Assembly (NCBI GenBank): GCA_963782965.1 | Contig: CAWALV010000006.1 | Location: forward strand, 992,001-1,056,000 | Direction: 5' to 3' | Origin: CAWALV01 sp963782965 | GTDB taxonomy: Bacteria; Actinomycetota; Actinomycetes; Acidothermales; Acidothermaceae | Length of the DNA stretch: 64,000 bases | Part shown: one piece after another, positions 15,592 to 28,488 of the stretch | Numbering within the stretch: position 1 is the stretch's first letter | Layout of the letters: every line of letters starts with the position of its first letter | Made by a program: the position numbers and the translations under genes | Notes under the pieces: model-generated | What the model was told of the DNA's origin: nothing | The model's input: the letters and a program-made list of their open reading frames with translations, nothing else | The model's database searches: none

Positions 15592-15633
15592 ATGACCCGG
15601 CAGGCACTGCTTCTCCCGCAGCCGTCGCGCTGA
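15592..15633 (+). CDS. leuS leader peptide (13 aa, three consecutive Leu)
   Basis: ATG to TGA, reading M-T-R-Q-A-L-L-L-P-Q-P-S-R. The three Leu codons (CTG CTT CTC) at 15607-15615 would stall ribosomes when charged tRNA-Leu is scarce. A terminator hairpin starts 15 bp after the stop. This is the classic layout of ribosome-mediated attenuation, here in front of leucyl-tRNA synthetase. A second leader peptide with the same A-L-L-L core precedes leuA at 39265. Confidence 0.75.
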   Translation: MTRQALLLPQPSR

Positions 15634-15648
15634 CCGATCCAGCGCGGC

Positions 15649-15674
15649 GACCCCTCCTGTGCGAGGGGTCTTTT
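15649..15674 (+). terminator. Attenuator terminator before leuS
   Basis: Stem GACCCCT (15649-15655) with AGGGGTC (15664-15670), an 8-base loop, followed by TTTT at 15671-15674. It lies between the leader peptide and leuS and is one of the few hairpin-plus-T-run terminators in this GC-rich window. Confidence 0.8.
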
Positions 15675-15730
15675 CATGAGCAGACGAGCAACGATCGCAG
15701 CACCGCAGGCATGATCCACGTGAGGAAGCG

Positions 15731-18196
<2,466 letters not shown>

Positions 18197-18213
18197 CGGT
18201 TAGGGTCCCGTCC

Positions 18214-19077
18214 ATGGTCAGTGCGGGTGGCGTGGCTGTCATCACCGACTCGACCGCGTACCTGCCGGCGGGTTCCGCGGAGGCGCTCGACGTGCGCGTC
18301 GTGCCGCTGCAGGTCATCGTCGGCAGCGTTGTCTGCGCCGAGGGCAGCGAGATCACGCCCGCCGAGGTCGCGGCCGTGCTGGCGCGGGGGCACGGGGTCA
18401 CCACGTCTCGGCCTTCACCCAGCCTGTTCGTCGCCGCTTATCGGGATGCCGTCGCGGCGGGCGCGACCGCGCTCGTGTCGGTGCACCTGTCGTCTGCGAT
18501 GTCGGGCACCGTCGACGCAGCCAGGCTGGCGGCTGCGGAGGTGGGTGGCCAGCAGGGCGTCGACATCCGGGTGATCGATTCGCAGTCGGTCGGCATGGGG
18601 ATGGGTTTCGCCGTCCTCGCGGCCGGGGCGGCGGCCGCCGACGGTGCCGACGTCGACGCAGTCGAAGCGGCCGCGCGACACACGCTGGGCCAGACCCGCG
18701 CGTACTTCTACGTCGCAACATTGGAGTTCCTGCGCCGGGGCGGCCGGCTCGGCGCGGCCCGAGCGCTGCTCGGCTCGGCGCTCGCGGTCAAGCCTTTACT
18801 CCAGGTGCGCGAGGGTCGGATCGAGCCGCTGGAGCGGGTGCGCACGGCGTCCCGCGCGATAGCCCGCCTCGAGGACATCGCGGTCGAGCAGGCCGGCGAC
18901 GACCCGGTGGCCATCACGGTTCACCACCTCGGCGCCCTGGAGCGCGCCGAGCAGGTGGCCGAGGCCCTCGACAACCGGTTGCCGAAGGTGGAAGAACTCT
19001 TCACCTGCGAGGTGGGCGCCGTCGTCGGAGCACACACCGGGCCCGGCATGCTGGCCGTCGTCGTCTGCCGGCGCTGA
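18214..19077 (+). CDS. DegV-family fatty-acid-binding protein
   Basis: 287 residues. The DegV fold is marked by V-I-T-D-S-T-A-Y-L near the N terminus, T-S-R-P-S-P near residue 65, and the long R-R-G-G-R-L-G segment near 180. DegV/FakB proteins bind a fatty acid and present it to the kinase FakA for phosphorylation; no FakA gene is in this window. Start choice: TAGGGT lies exactly 7 bases before ATG 18214, a leaderless arrangement. GTG 18193 overlapping the leuS stop is an alternative if the gene is read through from leuS. In actinobacteria this gene is commonly found just before the com genes. Confidence 0.88.
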   Translation: MVSAGGVAVITDSTAYLPAGSAEALDVRVVPLQVIVGSVVCAEGSEITPAEVAAVLARGHGVTTSRPSPSLFVAAYRDAVAAGATALVSVHLSSAMSGTVDAARLAAAEVGGQQGVDIRVIDSQSVGMGMGFAVLAAGAAAADGADVDAVEAAARHTLGQTRAYFYVATLEFLRRGGRLGAARALLGSALAVKPLLQVREGRIEPLERVRTASRAIARLEDIAVEQAGDDPVAITVHHLGALERAEQVAEALDNRLPKVEELFTCEVGAVVGAHTGPGMLAVVVCRR

Positions 19078-19194
19078 CCAACCTGGCGGGGGGCGACGCC
19101 GAGGGAGTGCGTGCGTCCACAGCGGGTCGAATGTCGTTCCACAAGCGGGTGACGACAGCTGTCGACGCCTTGGCTGCGCACCTAGCGTTTCGTC

Positions 19195-20034
19195 GTGCAG
19201 TCGTCGCGTCGGGGGGTGCAGCGGGCGGAGTTCGCCGCGATCGCAAGCCGGCTGGGTGCGCTGACTACGTCAGCCGGCGACGAGCGACCTTCGGATGTGG
19301 GCGGAAGCCCGGTACGCCCAGCCAACGGGGCGCGGCTCTTCGATCCCGGACGCCGAGGTGTCGTCGTCCTCGGTGTCGTCGCGTTACTCGCCGCTCTCGG
19401 TGGTGCCTGGTACTTCGGGACGTCGAAACCCTCCGCGATCGCCGAGACCGGCGCATCGAGCGCCGCGGCCACTCGCGCTTCGCCCTCGCTCGACGCCGCG
19501 TTCGCGTCGGGTTGGCCGACGCCGACGCCAGCGGGGCCACCGTCGGCCGGTGCCAGCATTTCGCCCGCACCGCTCGTCGTCGACGTCGTGGGCAAGGTGG
19601 TCGCGCCGGGGGTCGTGACGCTGTCGCCCGGGGCGCGGCTGCACGACGCCATCGACGCTGCAGGCGGAGCGCTGCCGGGCACCGATCTCGCACCGCTCGA
19701 TCTCGCCAGCAAGCTGGTCGACGGTGAAGAGATCTTCGTCGGCGTCCCGCCTCCTTCGGGCGGCAGCGTGGCCGGCGGGGTGGTGCTGGGTGCGGCCGGC
19801 GACCCTGGTGGTTCCGGGGCTTCCGGGGCGGCGGCTGTCGGTGCGCCTGTCGACCTGAACACCGCGACCGAAGCGCAACTCGAGACGCTGCCCGGCATCG
19901 GGCCCGTCCTTGCGCACAACATCGTCGCCTGGCGAACGCAGCACGGCCGGTTCGCCAACCCGACCCAGCTTCAGGAGGTGTCCGGCATCGGCCCGGCGAA
20001 ATACGCCGCACTGGCGAGCCGGGTGCGCGCATGA
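19195..20034 (+). CDS. comEA: ComEA-type DNA-binding competence protein
   Basis: 279 residues. An N-terminal cytoplasmic part of ~54 residues precedes one membrane helix (~55-75). A Ser/Pro/Ala-rich linker follows, then an SLBB domain (~128-185; V-V-D-V-V-G-K-V-x-x-P-G-V), then a C-terminal pair of helix-hairpin-helix motifs (219-279; L-N-T-A-T-E-A-Q-L-E-T-L-P-G-I-G). ComEA binds incoming double-stranded DNA outside the membrane and hands it to ComEC. The GTG at 19195 follows TAGCGT by 6 bases, probably a leaderless start. The stop overlaps comEC by 4 bp. Confidence 0.92.
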   Translation: MQSSRRGVQRAEFAAIASRLGALTTSAGDERPSDVGGSPVRPANGARLFDPGRRGVVVLGVVALLAALGGAWYFGTSKPSAIAETGASSAAATRASPSLDAAFASGWPTPTPAGPPSAGASISPAPLVVDVVGKVVAPGVVTLSPGARLHDAIDAAGGALPGTDLAPLDLASKLVDGEEIFVGVPPPSGGSVAGGVVLGAAGDPGGSGASGAAAVGAPVDLNTATEAQLETLPGIGPVLAHNIVAWRTQHGRFANPTQLQEVSGIGPAKYAALASRVRA

Positions 20035-21578
20035 GAGCCGGGACGACGCTCGTGCCGGGGGAGCCGGCCGACCTGCGCCTCGTGCTACCGGCCGGTGCGG
20101 CATGGCTCGCGACCTGGCTCGCCGCGTCGTGGCCGGCCGGTCGGGGCCTCGCGTGTGCCTGCGCGTTGGCCGGCGCTGCGGTGATGCTGCTGGCCGTGTC
20201 GCGGCGCGGGTCCTGCGTCGTCGTCGCCGCCGTAGGCATCTGCGCCGCCGGCGCTTTCGCGGCGACGTCCTGGCGGGTCGCCGCCGTCCAGCGCGGCCCG
20301 CTGCCTGCCCTGGCCAAGGCGCATGCGAGCGTCGCCCTGGAAATCCGGGTGAACGGCGACCCGCGGCGCATCCAGGTGTCGAGCGGACCAGGCAAAGGCT
20401 CGCGCTCGATCGTCGTCTTCGATGCGGTCGCGACCCGGGTCGAAGCATCCGCAGCGGGCGTACACATGTCGGTGCACTCGCCGGTGTTCGTGCTGGCGTC
20501 GGGCAGCGGATGGCTGAACCTCCAGCCGAGCCAGCGGGTGCGCGCGACCGGCCGCCTGGCGCCGGCCCGCTCCGGGGAGTTCGATAGTGCTGCCTTCGAC
20601 CCGCGCGGTTCGCCGACCACGATCGGCGGGCTGTCGCTCGTGCAGGGCTGGGCCGCCCGGGTGCGGGCCGCGCTGAGCGATGCCAGCGCGCCGCTTCCCG
20701 ACGGTCCCGGCGGGTTGTTGCCCGGCCTGGTCGACGGCGACGTCTCACGGTTGCCTGCCGACACCGCCGCCGACTTCGCAACGACCGGGCTGACGCACCT
20801 CGTGGCCGTGTCCGGTGCGAACGTGGCCATCCTGCTCGGCGCGGTGCTGTCGATGGCTCGATGGTTGGGTGCGTCCCCGCGAATGCAGGCGCTCGTCGGC
20901 GGCGTGTCGATCGTCGCATTCGTCGTGGTGGCGCGCCCGCAGCCCAGCGTGCTGCGGGCTGCGGCGATGGGGGTCGTGGCGCTGCTCGCGCTTGCCACGG
21001 GCCGGCGCCGGCGCGCGTTGCCAGCGCTGGCGGCATCGGTGCTCCTGCTGATCTACGCGAACCCGGCCCTGGCGCGAAGCGTCGGCTTCGCGCTGTCGGT
21101 CCTCGCCACGGCGGCGCTGCTCGTCCTGGCGCCGCCCTTGCGCGACCGGTTGGCGCGCCGCTTGCCCGCCAAGGTCGCCGAAGCACTCGCGGTCCCTATC
21201 GCGGCCAGCGTCGCCTGCGCGCCGCTGATCGCCTCGTTCGCGGGCCGGGTCAGCCTGGTTGCCGTGCCGGCGAATGTGCTGGCCGAGCCGGCGGTCGCGC
21301 CCGCGACGATTCTCGGCGTCCTCACCGCCTGTGTCGCCCCCTGGTGGACGACGGGTGCGCAGGTGTTAGCCCATGGCGGCGGCGTGTTCTGCGCGTGGAT
21401 CGTGTTCGTCGCTCGCAGCTTCGCCCGGCTGCCGGCGGCGGCGGTGCGGTGGCCGGACGGCGCCGCCGGCGAGGTCGCCCTCACGGCGGTGCTCGGTTCG
21501 GCCGTCTTCGGCTGGTGGATCCTCGGCCGCGGTCGTGCGGTCCAGCCAGTGGGCGGGCGTTGGCGTGGCCGGCGGTAG
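20031..21578 (+). CDS. comEC: ComEC/Rec2 competence channel, short form
   Basis: 515 residues. An N-terminal DUF4131-like part (to ~200) is followed by the Competence domain (~220-480) with several membrane helices and the signature G-L-T-H-L-V-A-V-S-G-A-N-V near residue 250. ComEC is the presumed inner-membrane channel for single-stranded DNA uptake. The frame ends at about residue 515 without the C-terminal metallo-beta-lactamase nuclease domain seen in longer ComEC proteins (~700-800 residues). A similar short form occurs in mycobacteria. ATG start overlaps the comEA stop; holA follows 7 bp after the stop. Confidence 0.9.
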   Translation: MRAGTTLVPGEPADLRLVLPAGAAWLATWLAASWPAGRGLACACALAGAAVMLLAVSRRGSCVVVAAVGICAAGAFAATSWRVAAVQRGPLPALAKAHASVALEIRVNGDPRRIQVSSGPGKGSRSIVVFDAVATRVEASAAGVHMSVHSPVFVLASGSGWLNLQPSQRVRATGRLAPARSGEFDSAAFDPRGSPTTIGGLSLVQGWAARVRAALSDASAPLPDGPGGLLPGLVDGDVSRLPADTAADFATTGLTHLVAVSGANVAILLGAVLSMARWLGASPRMQALVGGVSIVAFVVVARPQPSVLRAAAMGVVALLALATGRRRRALPALAASVLLLIYANPALARSVGFALSVLATAALLVLAPPLRDRLARRLPAKVAEALAVPIAASVACAPLIASFAGRVSLVAVPANVLAEPAVAPATILGVLTACVAPWWTTGAQVLAHGGGVFCAWIVFVARSFARLPAAAVRWPDGAAGEVALTAVLGSAVFGWWILGRGRAVQPVGGRWRGRR

Positions 21579-21585
21579 TGCTGGC

Positions 21586-22587
21586 ATGCTGCCGTGCGTG
21601 TCCACCTCGACCCCGGCCGTGACGCTGGTCGTCGGCGACGAGGAGTTTCTCGTCGAGCGTGCGATCAGCCACCTGGTCAGCGCTGCCCGCACTGCCGACG
21701 CGCAAGCCGACGTCCGCGATCTCTGCGCGTCCGACCTCGAACCGGGGCAGCTGGCGGAGCTGACCAGCCCGTCGCTGTTCGCGCAGGAGTGGCTCGTCGT
21801 CGTCCGCGACGCGGAACTCGCCGGCAAGGAGGTCGTCGAGGAGCTGGTCGCCGCGTGCCGGGCGGCTGTCGAGAACGGCGATGGGCAGCTCGTCCTCGTG
21901 CACAAGGGTGGCGCGCGCGGCAAGGCGTTACTCGACGCCGCGATCGGGTTCGGCGCGCACCGGGTCGACTGCGGCAAGCTCAGCCGGCCCTCCGAACGGG
22001 TCGACTTCGTGCGATCGGAGTTGAAGGCCCTGGGCCGGGCGGCGTCCGATGACGTGGCGCGTGCCTTGATCGAGGCCGTCGGCAACGACCTGCGTGAGCT
22101 GGCCGCCGCGTGCGCTCAGCTGGCCACCGACATCACCGGCCGGATCGACGCGGAGGTGGTCGCCCGGTACTACCGCGGCCGGGCCGAGGCGAGCGGCTTC
22201 GTGGTGGCCGACCGGACGATGGAGGGGCGGCTCCCCGACGCGCTGGAGCAACTGCGGTGGGCGCTCGCGGTCGGCACCGCGCCGGTCCTGATCGTCAGCG
22301 CACTTGCCCAGGGCGTGCGCGCACTCGCCAAGGTCGGCGGTGCTTCGCGCACGGCGCGCCCGGCCGATCTCGCTCGCGAGCTGGCGATGCCGCCCTGGAA
22401 GGTCGACCGGGTCAGGGCCCAGCTGCGCGGCTGGACGCCGGCGGGCGTCGCCGCAGCGGTGCGGGTCGTCGCCGACGCGGACGCTCAGATCAAAGGCGGC
22501 GGCACCGACCCCGCCTACGCCTTGGAGAAGGCGATCACCGCTGTCGTCGCGGCGCGTGACCGGCAGCCCGAACCGGCACGTGCCTGA
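21586..22587 (+). CDS. holA: DNA polymerase III delta subunit
   Basis: 333 residues from ATG 21586; GTG 21598 is an alternative and the open frame further upstream overlaps comEC. The delta subunit opens the beta sliding clamp within the clamp loader. Family features are T-L-V-V-G-D-E-E-F-L-V-E-R-A near the start, the L-F-A-Q-E-W-L-V-V-V-R strand near residue 60, and the C-terminal collar helices (E-Q-L-R-W-A-L; P-W-K-V-D-R-V-R-A-Q). The ATPase residues are absent, as expected for delta. The order comEA-comEC-holA with convergent rpsT is conserved in actinobacteria. Confidence 0.92.
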   Translation: MLPCVSTSTPAVTLVVGDEEFLVERAISHLVSAARTADAQADVRDLCASDLEPGQLAELTSPSLFAQEWLVVVRDAELAGKEVVEELVAACRAAVENGDGQLVLVHKGGARGKALLDAAIGFGAHRVDCGKLSRPSERVDFVRSELKALGRAASDDVARALIEAVGNDLRELAAACAQLATDITGRIDAEVVARYYRGRAEASGFVVADRTMEGRLPDALEQLRWALAVGTAPVLIVSALAQGVRALAKVGGASRTARPADLARELAMPPWKVDRVRAQLRGWTPAGVAAAVRVVADADAQIKGGGTDPAYALEKAITAVVAARDRQPEPARA

Positions 22588-22626
22588 CCGCCGCGCTGCT
22601 TGAGCTGCCGGGCGCGAACAGCGAAA

Positions 22627-22656
22627 CGGCGCCGCCCGAAGATCGGGACGGCGCCG
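22627..22656. terminator. Bidirectional terminator between holA and rpsT
   Basis: CGGCGCCG at 22627-22634 and again at 22649-22656, extended inward by C-C-G/C-G-G pairing around GAAGAT. The hairpin lies between convergent stops at 22587 and 22675. On the minus strand it is followed by TTTCG. Confidence 0.75.
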
Positions 22657-22674
22657 CTCGACGTCGGGGCGCAG

Positions 22675-22935
22675 CTACAGGGAGGCTGCTCGCTTGGCGA
22701 GGGCCGACTTGCGGTTCGCGGCCTGGTTGGCGTGGATCACGCCTTTGCTGGCGGCCTTGTCGAGCTGGCGGGTCGCGACGCGCATCAGCTCCTGCGCTTC
22801 GGCGGTGTTGCCGGCGTCGGCGGCCTCGCGGAAATGACGGACGGCGGTCTTCAGCGACGACTTCACGGCCTTGTTGCGCATCCGTGCTTTCTCGTTGGTG
22901 CCGATCCGCTTGATCTGGGACTTGATGTTCGCCAC
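22675..22935 (-). CDS. rpsT: 30S ribosomal protein S20
   Basis: 86 residues, the usual S20 length, basic and helical, binding 16S rRNA early in 30S assembly. It opens with M-A-N-I-K-S-Q-I-K-R-I and contains N-K-A-V-K-S-S-L-K-T and the H-A-N-Q-A-A-N-R-K-S-A-L-A-K-R signature. A TAACCT -10-like box on the minus strand at 23001-23006 suggests a short 5' leader. It is convergent with holA and separated from it by a strong hairpin. Confidence 0.97.
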   Translation of the reverse strand: MANIKSQIKRIGTNEKARMRNKAVKSSLKTAVRHFREAADAGNTAEAQELMRVATRQLDKAASKGVIHANQAANRKSALAKRAASL

Positions 22936-23047
22936 GCGCAGCCTCGTGAATCCTCGGGATAGGGGGTGCGCCCAGCTGTAGACGGCAGACGCGAGTGTCT
23001 AGGTTACCCGGCGGCGTTGCCCGCCGTCCAACCGGGCGGCCCGACGG

Positions 23048-23641
23048 CTAGGCGTGGCCGCCGGCGGAACCCAGCGAGCCGAAGTCGACGGTGACCGGCG
23101 CCCGCACGGCGGGGTCGTCGGTCTCGAAGTACTCAGCCTTGGTGAAGTGACCCATGCTCGCCACGATCGAGGAGGGGAACGCCTCGATGCGGGTGTTGTA
23201 GGCCCGCACGTTGCCGTTGTAGAAGCGGCGGCCTGCGGCGATCCGGTCTTCGGTCTCGGCGAGTTGTTGCTGCAGGGCGAGGAAGTTCTGGTCGGCCTTC
23301 AAGGTGGGGTAGTTCTCGGCCACCGCGAAGAGACCGCCGAGGCTGCGCACCAGTGCGTTCTCGGTCTGCGCCTGCGCGGCCGGGCCGCCCCCGGCGGCCG
23401 TCGAGACGGCAGCCGTCCGCGCCTGGGTCACCGCCTCGAGGACGGTGCGCTCGTGCGCGGCATACCCCTTCACCGTCTCCACCAGGTTGGGGATCAGGTC
23501 GTGGCGGCGCGTCAACTCGACGTCGACCTGCCGCCAGGACTCCTCGACGAGGTTGCGCTGGCGGACGAAGCGGTTGTAGGAGGCGAGATAGCCCAGTCCC
23601 ACGATGACGATGACGCCGAGCAGAATCCACAAGCCGATCAC
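23048..23641 (-). CDS. LemA-family membrane protein
   Basis: 197 residues from a GTG at 23641, chosen for the GGAGGT 6 bases upstream. One N-terminal membrane helix (L-W-I-L-L-G-V-I-V-I-V-G-L-G-Y) leads into the LemA helical domain. The conserved segments Y-N-R-F-V-R-Q-R-N-x-V-E-E-S-W and D-L-I-P-N-L-V-E-T-V-K-G-Y are present, as is the R-x-Y-N-x-x-V-x-x-Y-N motif near 155. The function of LemA is not settled. The gene overlaps the upstream gene's stop by 4 bp, so the two are likely made together. Confidence 0.9.
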   Translation of the reverse strand: MIGLWILLGVIVIVGLGYLASYNRFVRQRNLVEESWRQVDVELTRRHDLIPNLVETVKGYAAHERTVLEAVTQARTAAVSTAAGGGPAAQAQTENALVRSLGGLFAVAENYPTLKADQNFLALQQQLAETEDRIAAGRRFYNGNVRAYNTRIEAFPSSIVASMGHFTKAEYFETDDPAVRAPVTVDFGSLGSAGGHA

Positions 23642-24339
23642 GAGATACCTCCAGGTGGCGCCGGCGCGAGTCCGTTGTCGCGCCAGACGAAATCGGGAAT
23701 GCCATCGACCACGGTGGTCAGGACGCTGAGCCGGGCGACCAGATCGGCAGGGTCGCCCACGCCGGTGTCCCACGACAGGATGGAGTTGCCGTCGATCCGC
23801 CAGTGGAAAGTCGGCAGGTTCATCAGCGCTTGCATCACCCGCGCCGACAGCACGTCGTAGGCGAACTTCCTGTCGTCGGCGTTGACGCGGAAACGCCGGT
23901 TGAAGTCTTCGCTCTCCAACTCGATGTCATGGACGCCGACCGCGGCGCCGAGCCGGGTAAGGACGTTCTCGGGGCCGACCTCGAGCAGCGGGAGGAAGGT
24001 GGGGAGTGCGAGCGCGCACACGCGGTAGTGGTGGGTCTGGGTGGTCGAATTACCCTGGCCGTCGGTGCTTCGGGTCTTGTAGGTGTAGTCGAACGCGAGC
24101 ATGTCGTGGCTCTTGTGCTTGCCCCACATGACGTTCGTGGCGCGGTGGTCGAAACCGTCGTTGAAGGGCGCGCGCTGCCAGCGCGTGCACTGCGTGTCGT
24201 CGCGCGCGACGAAGGTCCACCCGTTGCTTTGCGCGAACTGTTGCAACCGCTGACGCCGCTTCACGCTCTGCTGGTAGGAGAACCACGCGACGACGCCGGC
24301 GATGGCGAGGAACGCAACGAAGACCAGGCCGGAGTTCAC
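23638..24339 (-). CDS. LemA-linked membrane protein of unknown function
   Basis: 233 residues from GTG 24339; the open frame upstream has no credible start and overlaps the next gene. One N-terminal membrane helix (residues ~3-23, L-V-F-V-A-F-L-A-I-A-G-V-V-A-W-F) is followed by a soluble alpha/beta domain with strands such as M-L-A-F-D-Y-T-Y and F-R-V-N-A-D-D-R-K-F. I do not recognise a named domain. Its stop overlaps the lemA start (GTGA), implying a joint role with LemA at the membrane. The 124 bp behind it toward the monooxygenase gene holds nothing obvious. Confidence 0.7.
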   Translation of the reverse strand: MNSGLVFVAFLAIAGVVAWFSYQQSVKRRQRLQQFAQSNGWTFVARDDTQCTRWQRAPFNDGFDHRATNVMWGKHKSHDMLAFDYTYKTRSTDGQGNSTTQTHHYRVCALALPTFLPLLEVGPENVLTRLGAAVGVHDIELESEDFNRRFRVNADDRKFAYDVLSARVMQALMNLPTFHWRIDGNSILSWDTGVGDPADLVARLSVLTTVVDGIPDFVWRDNGLAPAPPGGIS

Positions 24340-24463
24340 GTCGCTCGCCCCGCGGGCGCGCCGGGCAGCACGGCATGAGCCCAACGGCTGACGGTCATAG
24401 AGGAAGTATCGGTTCGCGGCCCGTTCGCTTGAACTTCCGATTCGGCCGCGTCGACAGCGCTTG

Positions 24464-24769
24464 TCACGCGTCCAGCACGGGTTCGAAGTGCTCCACGACC
24501 GGAAACGGGTCGTAGAAGTGATGGAGCAACGCCCGCCAGCGGTCGTATTCGGGAGACCGGCGGAAGCCGTCCGTGTGATCAGCGAGCGTTTGCCACTCGA
24601 CCAGCAGCAGGAACCGGTCGGGTCTCTCCAGGCAGCGCTGGAGTCGCAGTGACACGAATCCGGCTTGCCCACTGATCAGCGGGGTCGCTTGCGCGAAGGC
24701 GGACTCGAAAGCCGCGCTCTCGCCCGGTCGGACGTCGAGAAGGGCGCACTCCAGCACCATGCCGGACAT
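24464..24769 (-). CDS. Antibiotic biosynthesis monooxygenase (ABM) domain protein
   Basis: 101 residues from ATG 24769; ATG 24760 is an alternative, and longer upstream frames overlap lepA. It is a single ABM dimeric alpha/beta barrel: V-R-P-G-E-S-A-A-F-E near the start, the strand F-V-S-L-R-L-Q-R-C, then R-F-L-L-L-V-E-W-Q-T-L-A-D-H-T-D-G-F-R and the terminal H-H-F-Y-D-P-F-P-V-V-E-H-F. Members include quinone-forming monooxygenases and many housekeeping proteins of unknown substrate. It is divergent from lepA. Confidence 0.85.
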   Translation of the reverse strand: MSGMVLECALLDVRPGESAAFESAFAQATPLISGQAGFVSLRLQRCLERPDRFLLLVEWQTLADHTDGFRRSPEYDRWRALLHHFYDPFPVVEHFEPVLDA

Positions 24770-24881
24770 TCTGCCGCCTCGAGGGCGTTGCGCCGGCCGT
24801 GCCGCGCCGTCGCGTCGCCGATCAGCGGCGCATGCGACCATGGGCTGAGCAGACCCGACCCGCTGACTTTGAGGCAACCGC

Positions 24882-26699
<1,818 letters not shown>

Positions 26700-26723
26700 G
26701 CGCGGCGCGACAACAGGCGCGGG

Positions 26724-27161
26724 TCAGCCGGCGGTGCGCGGCCGCTGGCGGGGCCGCAGAACCAGCCCGCACTCCTCGAGCGCCGCTTCGATGCGCAGCC
26801 GTTCGGCTTCGTGGTCGATGCCCGTCGTCTGGGCGAGCGACTCGGTGACGCCGAGTGAGTGGCATGCCTCGCGCAGCAGCTGTTCGTAGGCGGCGTGTGC
26901 GGCTGCACGCTTGGTGGCCTTGCCCGGCGCCGGCAGCGAGGAGTCGAAACCGTCGAGCATGGCGCCGAGCCGGCGCAGGTTCGCGGCCGTCTTCTCGATC
27001 GGGGGCGTGGCCGCCGGTGGTGCGAGACGGCGGCGTGGCCAGCGGCGCGGGACGAAGTCGCCACGGTGAAACAAGGGGTGGGAGAACCAGCGGACGGCGA
27101 CCAGCGTTGCGGTGGCTACCAGCACGGCAGCCACCGGAAGCAAGATCGTCAGCCACGGCAT
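26724..27161 (-). CDS. Small membrane-anchored hypothetical protein
   Basis: 145 residues. One N-terminal membrane helix (~residues 5-25, I-L-L-P-V-A-A-V-L-V-A-T-A-T-L-V-A-V) is followed by a basic, proline-rich stretch and a soluble helical part (residues ~60-140). No recognised domain. It is encoded opposite lepA and hemW and divergent from hemW. No function can be assigned; codon use resembles the neighbours, which supports a real gene. Confidence 0.6.
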   Translation of the reverse strand: MPWLTILLPVAAVLVATATLVAVRWFSHPLFHRGDFVPRRWPRRRLAPPAATPPIEKTAANLRRLGAMLDGFDSSLPAPGKATKRAAAHAAYEQLLREACHSLGVTESLAQTTGIDHEAERLRIEAALEECGLVLRPRQRPRTAG

Positions 27162-27226
27162 AACGTCGGCCTCCCCGGGGCTAAGTCGATTGTGCGCCAG
27201 AAGCCGGTCGGCCGCACCATGGTTTC

Positions 27227-28444
27227 GTGCCCTCAGTCCTCCCCGACGGCGAACCCGTGCCGGCCGACGGCGCCTTGCCGGCCGCTGCCCGTGCGGCCGC
27301 AGGCCGCCGAGCGTTCGGCTTCTACGTGCACGTGCCCTACTGCGCCAGCCGTTGCGGGTATTGCGATTTCAACACCTACACGGCGGCAGAACTCGGCGGG
27401 TTCGCCAGCCAGGCGTCCTATGCCCGCGACGCGATCAGCGAGATCGAGTTCGCGCGAGGCGTCCTGGCCGACACCGACCTGCCGGTGCAGACGGTGTTCT
27501 TCGGTGGTGGCACCCCGACACTGCTCCCTGTTGCAGATCTCGCCGCCATGCTCGGTGCGATCGACTCGCAGTTCGGCCTCGCCCCCGGCGCGGAGGTGAG
27601 CATCGAGGCGAACCCCGAGTCGGTCGACCGCGAGTCGCTCGCCGGCCTGCGCGAGGCTGGGTTCACCCGCGTCAGCTTCGGGATGCAGTCGGTGCGCCCG
27701 CACGTGCTCGACGTCCTCGATCGTCAGCACACGCCGGGGGTGCCGCAGCGGCGGGTCGAGGAGGCGCGGGCGGCCGGCTTCGAGCACGTGAGTCTCGACC
27801 TCATCTACGGGAGCCCCGGCGAGTCGGACGCCGACTGGCGGGCGTCGCTCGACGCCGCCATCGGCGCCGACCCCGACCACGTCAGCGCCTACTCGCTCAT
27901 CGTCGAGCCGGGCACCCGCCTTGCCCGTCGCGTCAGCCGCGGCGAGATCGCGATGCCGGACGACGACGTGCTGGCCGATCGCTACCTGATCGCCGACGAC
28001 GCCCTCAGCGCGGCGGGTTTCCGCTGGTATGAGGTGTCGAACTGGGCGCGTGCAGGTGGTGAGTGCCGGCACAACCTCGGCTACTGGCGAAGCGACGATT
28101 GGTGGGGCGTCGGGCCTGGCGCGCACAGCCATCTCGCCGGCCTGCGGTGGTGGAACGTCAAACACCCGGCGGCTTATGCAGCGAGGGTGGCCGCAGGCGC
28201 GAGCCCCGGGCACGCTCGCGAATATCTCGATATCGAGACACGTGAACTCGAGAGAATCATGCTCGAGCTGCGGCTCGTGGACGGCGTCGAGCTGGCGGGC
28301 GCCGATCCGGCCATGCTCGCGCGCGCCCACGCCGAAGCTGGCGCCGGGTTGCTGGAACCCGCCGCGCTGGACACCGGCCGGGCGGTTCTCACCCGCGATG
28401 GTCGGTTGGTCGCCGACGGTGTGAGCCGCCGCTTGCTCGGCTGA
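27227..28444 (+). CDS. hemW: Radical SAM protein HemW (coproporphyrinogen oxidase-like)
   Basis: 405 residues. The radical-SAM ligands are C39-x3-C43-x2-C46 in Y-C-A-S-R-C-G-Y-C-D-F-N. F-F-G-G-G-T-P-T-L-L and S-I-E-A-N-P-E-S-V follow, with F-G-M-Q-S near 145. The lack of the fourth HemN-type Cys in the C-x3-C-x2-C-x-C motif (F replaces it) separates HemW, a heme chaperone or transferase, from the true oxygen-independent oxidase HemN. GTG start at 27227. It lies before hrcA as in many actinobacteria and firmicutes. Confidence 0.92.
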   Translation: MPSVLPDGEPVPADGALPAAARAAAGRRAFGFYVHVPYCASRCGYCDFNTYTAAELGGFASQASYARDAISEIEFARGVLADTDLPVQTVFFGGGTPTLLPVADLAAMLGAIDSQFGLAPGAEVSIEANPESVDRESLAGLREAGFTRVSFGMQSVRPHVLDVLDRQHTPGVPQRRVEEARAAGFEHVSLDLIYGSPGESDADWRASLDAAIGADPDHVSAYSLIVEPGTRLARRVSRGEIAMPDDDVLADRYLIADDALSAAGFRWYEVSNWARAGGECRHNLGYWRSDDWWGVGPGAHSHLAGLRWWNVKHPAAYAARVAAGASPGHAREYLDIETRELERIMLELRLVDGVELAGADPAMLARAHAEAGAGLLEPAALDTGRAVLTRDGRLVADGVSRRLLG

Positions 28445-28488
28445 CACCCGCCGCGGATTGCTCCCCCGAGCGCGTTCCGGCCGTACAC

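Noticed and set aside
15592..15730. T-box instead of a leader peptide upstream of leuS
   Set aside because: No T-box core motif or specifier stem was found; the Leu codons and simple terminator explain the region better.
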